The notes below the pieces were generated by a model. The model did no database searches and was not told the origin of the DNA. It saw only the letters and a program-made list of their open reading frames with translations. A stretch of DNA of 49,891 nucleotides, taken from contig JAFWNM010000002.1 in assembly GCA_017510335.1 (NCBI GenBank), positions 1 through 49,891 of the forward strand, read 5' to 3'. Of this stretch, positions 46,004 through 49,891 are shown in pieces. Each line of letters opens with the position of its first letter. Within the stretch, counting starts at the first letter, position 1. Both the position numbers and the translations under genes were made by a program. Source of the stretch: Paracoccaceae bacterium (GTDB lineage: Bacteria; Pseudomonadota; Alphaproteobacteria; Rhodobacterales; Rhodobacteraceae).

Positions 46004-46591
46004 TTAGCCGCGTGCCGCCATGGTTGCGCGGGTCCACCAATCCAGTTCATCCAGCATCGCATCAGCGGACCCACCGATAGAGCCTTCGATCTCCGAAATC
46101 GGCTTGGACTGGCCGCCCAGCGGGTGCACCGCAAAGAAGTCGCTGCCGCCGATATGCACAGCAGAACGGGTTGATGCCATCTGCAGTTCAATCCCGATGG
46201 TGCGCAGATGCTCGGCCGCGCGGGTGCCGCCCACGGACCCATAGCTGACAATCCCGAACGCCTTGCGGTTCCATTCGACATAGGCCTGGTCCAGCGCGTT
46301 TTTCAGTGCCCCGGTGATGGACCGGTTGTATTCCGGCGTCACAAAAATGAAGCCGTCGAACTGGCCAATTTTTTCCTGCCATGCTTTGGCTTTGGTGTCT
46401 TCCGATGGCACCCATGCATTCGAGGCCACTTCGTTAAACAGCGGCAGGTCAAAATCTTTCAGATCCAGATATTCGACATCCCACCCGTCACGCGCTTGCG
46501 CGCGCTCAAGGATCCATTTTGCTGGTGTTTCGCCGAAACGGGAATCACGGGTGCTGCCCAGGATCACGGCAATGCGAGGAGTTGCGGACAT
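46004..46591 (-). CDS. NADPH-dependent FMN reductase family protein
   Basis: A 195-residue flavodoxin-like protein. The FMN phosphate loop is ILGSTRDSRFGE, and VTPEYNRSITGALKNALDQA is the flavin/dimer motif typical of NADPH-dependent FMN reductases, azoreductase-like and ChrR/SsuE-like enzymes. It reduces flavin, quinone or a related acceptor with NAD(P)H in the cytoplasm. The start at 46591 (MSATPRIAV) is chosen; the 16-residue extension upstream to 46639 is unlikely. Despite arsenic genes elsewhere in the window it lacks the N-terminal extension of ArsH. Single gene, convergent with the chemoreceptor-like gene. Confidence 0.9.
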   Translation of the reverse strand: MSATPRIAVILGSTRDSRFGETPAKWILERAQARDGWDVEYLDLKDFDLPLFNEVASNAWVPSEDTKAKAWQEKIGQFDGFIFVTPEYNRSITGALKNALDQAYVEWNRKAFGIVSYGSVGGTRAAEHLRTIGIELQMASTRSAVHIGGSDFFAVHPLGGQSKPISEIEGSIGGSADAMLDELDWWTRATMAARG

Positions 46592-46857
46592 AATACGCCT
46601 TTTCAAGTTGGTTATCGGTTGCACGCCTGACATAAGCATTCGCCCCGCGTTGCAAACACCGACTTTTGCACATGGTCTGTGCGATAATGTTCAACGCGGG
46701 TTGGCCGGTCAAAACACCTGCCTGCGCAAAGAATGACAGCGCCGACTGTTTCCAAAATCGCACCACTGCGCCAACTTGACCCTTATTTGCCCCAATTTCG
46801 GACATATTCTTCCGGCATTTCAGCATTAAGAATATGTTAATCACAGGGGCAAAAGCC

Positions 46858-47778
46858 ATGTCGCGCGCAGTCATTGTTTCTTGTTTTGCACTAACGCTAA
46901 TCTCTGCCTGCAGCGACGAAGGGGCTGCCGGATTTGGCAATCCGCCCACGCATGCCACCAGCGCGCAGCCAAGCGGAGCCCCCGCCAACACATTGCCCCA
47001 ATCAGGCCAGGGCAATTCGGGCGGTGTGCTGGCCCGGGACGGCCAAGACCCCGCTGCGGGGCTGGAAGCAACGATGGCCTATAACACCTCGGACATCGGC
47101 GCACGGGTGGATTTTCACAATGGCCCCTTGGTGGGCGTCAGCATTCAATGCGACCGCGCCGGCGGCGGCGCGGTGGTCCCCGAATGCGCTGCGGCCAACG
47201 CCAAAAGCGCGTATCTGGTCAATGAATTGCGGGGGGTGCATTCCTATGCGGGGGCGTTCGCTGTGAACGGCTATGGCCCGGACCAGAACCAGAACGGGTT
47301 TGCGACAGTGCATTCCGGGCCAGCCGCGACAGAGCGCGTGAACCTGCCCGGATCATCCGTCACCTATACCGGGCAGTTTCAGTCAGGGGCCAGCATCACC
47401 ACCGGCGGCACCAGATACGCGGGGCGTGCATCGGGCACCACACAGCTGGATGTGGATTTTGCAGCGGGCCAGTTGTCCGGGCAGTTCAACGGCACCTTGC
47501 GCGATGACGCAACCGGCCAGTCAACAGCGCTGACTGCAGGGTTCCAGAATGCCGCAGTCGACCCCAATGCGCGGTTCTTCAACACCGCCGACACCGGCTT
47601 CGAGTATGGTGGACAACAAGCCTGGGGCGAATTGGACGGCGCATTCTACGGGCCAAATGCCGAAGAAGCCGCCGGAACATTCGGCTTTGGCAATGCCCTT
47701 GGCGGCATGAGCGGCGTGATGATCGGCTGTTCAGAATACACAGGGACAAATTGCATCGCCCCCACGCCCAGATTTTGA
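46858..47778 (+). CDS. TbpB-like surface lipoprotein (transferrin-binding-protein-like beta barrel)
   Basis: A 306-residue lipoprotein, lipobox ISAC with C18 and Ser at +2 (outer-membrane sorting). A Gly/Ser/Pro/Gln-rich linker (about 25-65) leads to a beta-rich domain ending in an eight-stranded-barrel signature: LDVDFAAGQLSGQFNGTL, WGELDGAFYGPNAEEAAGTF. The last block is the hallmark of TbpB/HpuA/fHbp-like C-lobes. There is no TonB receptor (TbpA-like) or Slam translocator in the window, so the ligand is unknown. One possible disulfide pair is QCDRAGGG / PECAAANA; a second, GCSEYTGTNC, closes the chain. The start at 46858 follows AGGGG; an ATG at 46834 would add 8 residues. Confidence 0.75.
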   Translation: MSRAVIVSCFALTLISACSDEGAAGFGNPPTHATSAQPSGAPANTLPQSGQGNSGGVLARDGQDPAAGLEATMAYNTSDIGARVDFHNGPLVGVSIQCDRAGGGAVVPECAAANAKSAYLVNELRGVHSYAGAFAVNGYGPDQNQNGFATVHSGPAATERVNLPGSSVTYTGQFQSGASITTGGTRYAGRASGTTQLDVDFAAGQLSGQFNGTLRDDATGQSTALTAGFQNAAVDPNARFFNTADTGFEYGGQQAWGELDGAFYGPNAEEAAGTFGFGNALGGMSGVMIGCSEYTGTNCIAPTPRF

Positions 47779-47857
47779 CAGCGGCGGCGCTTTCTTTTCC
47801 GCATGCACTGGTCTATCTCTGGGCGGGTAACCCAAAAAACCAAGAGCACGCCGCCGC

Positions 47858-49726
47858 ATGACCCGCACCGACAACCCTGCCGACCCGTTCAAGAAGGCGC
47901 TGTCAGACGCGACACGCACCATGGCCGATGCCCGCGATATGACCGTGACCTATTCGGTGGACCCGCCCGGCGTCAGTGGGGACACCATGCGCCTGCCGCA
48001 GGTCACGCGCCGCATGACCCGCGACGAAGTGTTGCTGGCGCGCGGCACGGCCGACAGCTTGGCCCTGCGCCTGCGGTTTCACGATGACACGACCTATACG
48101 CGCTATCTGCCACAAGGCCAGATGGCGCGCGATCTGTATCAGGCCATGGAAGATGCCCGCTGCGAAGCAGTGGGCGCGCGCCATATGCCCGGCACCGCGA
48201 AGAATATTGACGCGCGCATTTCCCATGATGCAACCCGCAAAGGGTATTCCCAGATCCGCGACCGTCAGGATGCGCCGCTGCCGGTTGCGGCCAGCTACAT
48301 GATCCGCGAACTGGCCACAGGCCGCACCCTGCCCCAAGGGGCCGATAATGTGCTGAACCTGTGGCGCGATTTCATTTCCGACCGCGCGGGCGGCACGCTG
48401 GACGGGCTGGAGAATGTGCTGGCCGATCAGGCCGCCTTCGCCCGGTTTGCCCGCAAGATGATCGAGGATCTGGGCTATGGCGACCAATTGGGCGATGATC
48501 CTGATGATACAGGCGACCAGGACGACAGCACCGACACCGACGCCGAGGACCAGCCCGAAGAACAAGACACCCCCGACAGCACCGGACAGGACGAACAATC
48601 CGACGAGGACAGCGAAGACGACAGCCCTGCCCAGGACAGTGCGCAGGCCGATGCCGCCCTTGATCAGGACGCCAACGACGAAATGTCGGATGAGGCCGAC
48701 ATGCCCGAAGGCGAAGCGCCGCTTGACCCCCCGCCACCGCCCCCCCATTCGGAAGCAAACGCCGAATACAAGGTTTTCAGCACAGCATTCGACGAAGAAA
48801 TCCGCGCCGAGGATCTGGCCGACCCTGCGGAACTGGAACGCCTGCGCGCCTATCTGGACCAGCAGCTTGACCCGCTGAAAGGGGCTGTGTCACGGCTGGC
48901 CAACAAATTGCAGCGCCGCCTTCAGGCGCAACAGAACCGGTCCTGGCTGTTCGATCTGGAAGAAGGCATCCTTGATGCAGGCCGCCTGGCGCGGGTTGTG
49001 GCCAACCCCACCACGCCGCTGTCCTTCAAGCAGGAAAAAGACACCGAATTCCGCGACACAGTGGTTACGCTGTTGCTGGACAATTCCGGGTCCATGCGCG
49101 GGCGTCCCATTTCCATTGCCGCCATCTGCGCCGATGTTCTGGCGCGCACGCTGGAGCGGTGCAATGTGGAGGTGGAAATTCTGGGCTTCACCACCCGCGC
49201 ATGGAAGGGCGGGCAGTCGCGCGAACGCTGGCTGGGCGAAGGGCGCAGCGCGCAACCCGGCCGCCTGAACGACCTGCGCCACATCATCTATAAACAGGCC
49301 GATGCCCCCTGGCGGCGCGTGCGCCCCAATCTGGGCCTGATGATGAAAGAAGGCTTGTTGAAGGAAAATATCGACGGCGAAGCGCTGGAATGGGCGCACC
49401 GGCGCATGCTGGCGCGGCCCGAAGCACGCAAAATCCTGATGGTTATTTCGGACGGCGCACCTGTGGACGATTCCACGCTGTCGGTGAATGCCGCCAACTA
49501 TCTGGAACGGCACCTGCGCGATGTCATCGCGCTGGTCGAACGTCGCCGCGCAGTGGAATTGCTGGCAATCGGAATCGGCCATGATGTGACACGCTATTAT
49601 CAGCGTGCTGTGACAATCACCGATGTCGAACAACTGGCGGGCGCGATGACAGAACAACTGGCCGCCCTTTTTGACAAGGATCCGCGCGCAAGGGCCAGAT
49701 TTGGCGGGATAAAGCGCGCCATGTAG
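47858..49726 (+). CDS. cobT: Cobaltochelatase subunit CobT
   Basis: A 622-residue CobT: N-terminal conserved region (about 1-215), a long acidic low-complexity segment (about 212-300, rich in Asp, Glu, Gln, Thr, then a polyproline stretch), and a C-terminal VWA domain with the metal site [12 protein letters not shown] and the downstream [12 protein letters not shown]. It pairs with CobS (AAA+) to activate CobN for cobalt insertion in aerobic B12 synthesis. It is separated from cobS by three unrelated genes. Convergent with the phoB-like gene, only 24 bases between stop codons. Confidence 0.96.
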   Translation: MTRTDNPADPFKKALSDATRTMADARDMTVTYSVDPPGVSGDTMRLPQVTRRMTRDEVLLARGTADSLALRLRFHDDTTYTRYLPQGQMARDLYQAMEDARCEAVGARHMPGTAKNIDARISHDATRKGYSQIRDRQDAPLPVAASYMIRELATGRTLPQGADNVLNLWRDFISDRAGGTLDGLENVLADQAAFARFARKMIEDLGYGDQLGDDPDDTGDQDDSTDTDAEDQPEEQDTPDSTGQDEQSDEDSEDDSPAQDSAQADAALDQDANDEMSDEADMPEGEAPLDPPPPPPHSEANAEYKVFSTAFDEEIRAEDLADPAELERLRAYLDQQLDPLKGAVSRLANKLQRRLQAQQNRSWLFDLEEGILDAGRLARVVANPTTPLSFKQEKDTEFRDTVVTLLLDNSGSMRGRPISIAAICADVLARTLERCNVEVEILGFTTRAWKGGQSRERWLGEGRSAQPGRLNDLRHIIYKQADAPWRRVRPNLGLMMKEGLLKENIDGEALEWAHRRMLARPEARKILMVISDGAPVDDSTLSVNAANYLERHLRDVIALVERRRAVELLAIGIGHDVTRYYQRAVTITDVEQLAGAMTEQLAALFDKDPRARARFGGIKRAM

Positions 49727-49750
49727 CGCGCCCACAGTCCAAAGGGGCGC

Positions 49751-49891
49751 CTACCCGCCGATGGCATATCCTGCGCCGCGGACGGTTCGGATGGGGTCGG
49801 GGCCGTTGGTGGTGGTGCATAGGGTCTTGCGCAGGCGGCCGACATGCACATCCACAGTGCGCGTGTCGATATAGATGTCGCGCCCCCAGAC
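49751..49891 (-). CDS. phoB: PhoB-type response regulator, C-terminal fragment
   Basis: The last 46 codons of an OmpR/PhoB winged-helix regulator entering from the right edge: VWGRDIYIDTRTVDVHVGR (recognition helix), a Thr-Asn-Gly loop, then DPIRTVRGAGYAIGG and stop TAG at 49751. The VWG..IYIDxRTVDVHVGRLRK pattern fits PhoB, which activates phosphate-starvation genes, better than other OmpR-family members. The receiver domain and the phoR/pst neighbours lie outside the window, so the gene name is probable rather than certain. Confidence 0.8.
   Translation of the reverse strand, partial: VWGRDIYIDTRTVDVHVGRLRKTLCTTTNGPDPIRTVRGAGYAIGG

Noticed and set aside
46004-46591. FMN reductase as ArsH
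   Set aside because: It shares the flavodoxin fold and the PEYN motif but lacks the ArsH N-terminal extension and is not linked to the ars genes.
48490-48760. Acidic repetitive stretch in cobT as a possible tandem repeat or insertion
   Set aside because: No repeat unit is conserved; an acidic low-complexity linker at this position is normal for CobT.

Overview
This window looks like ordinary chromosome from a Rhodobacteraceae-type alphaproteobacterium (Rhodobacter/Roseobacter group). Evidence: GC-rich codon use, the class-specific genes hemA (C4-pathway 5-aminolevulinate synthase) and aerobic cobaltochelatase cobS/cobT, a rodZ-ispG pair, Usg, a DUF6280-like protein, PutR/PutA, and intergenic repeats of the type seen in this group. 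The genus cannot be fixed from the sequence. No phage, insertion sequence, CRISPR array, rRNA or confident tRNA was found.

Layout. 1-145 is the end of a CaiB/BaiF CoA-transferase. 400-3084 (minus) holds a DUF1285 protein, an LpxL-like acyltransferase and an ACR3 arsenite exporter. 3160-9897 is a tightly overlapping MoxR / DUF58 / BatA-DUF4159 / GATase-like membrane operon. 10070-14354 is an MCE (Mla-type) lipid-transport operon: STAS-permease, ATPase, long MlaD and lipoprotein. 14433-15469 encodes a DedA/YqaA protein and DsbB. Usg and gyrA follow, then a small overlapping hypothetical gene, a pilin-like peptide and a small DUF6614-like protein. 20091-23324 (minus) is an arsenate-resistance operon: an ArsR-ArsC fusion, an ars-type GAPDH and ArsJ. 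23491-27551 is an XRE-cupin regulator divergent from an acyl-CoA ligase / FrnE-like / Bcr-type MFS operon. 27612-28802 is a stomatin/NfeD pair convergent with prs. Then come a chromene-carboxylate-isomerase-like gene, a DUF6280-like gene, efp and a modular envelope protein. putR and putA are divergent. 37363-39826 is rodZ-ispG. hemA follows with an upstream FNR-type site, then a small periplasmic protein and an M20 dipeptidase. cobS and cobT are separated by about 3.4 kb carrying a soluble chemoreceptor-like protein, an FMN reductase and a TbpB-like lipoprotein. The window closes with the end of a PhoB-type regulator.

How genes work together. Arsenic handling is spread over two loci. ArsRC-GAPDH-ArsJ should regulate, reduce and export arsenate as 1-arseno-3-phosphoglycerate, and ACR3 about 19 kb away can export the arsenite made by ArsC. 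Heme (hemA) and cobalamin (cobS/cobT) share the right-hand third. The envelope is heavily represented: MCE transport, the MoxR/BatA-like operon, RodZ, DsbB, NfeD/SPFH, the lipid acyltransferase and two surface/periplasmic orphan proteins.

Non-coding structure of note: a bipartite repeat of about 100 bp in three copies, a second GC-rich repeat in two copies, a predicted leaderless arsR-arsC promoter with its operator on the start codon, and several long perfect hairpins. No gene-free stretch exceeds 300 bases.
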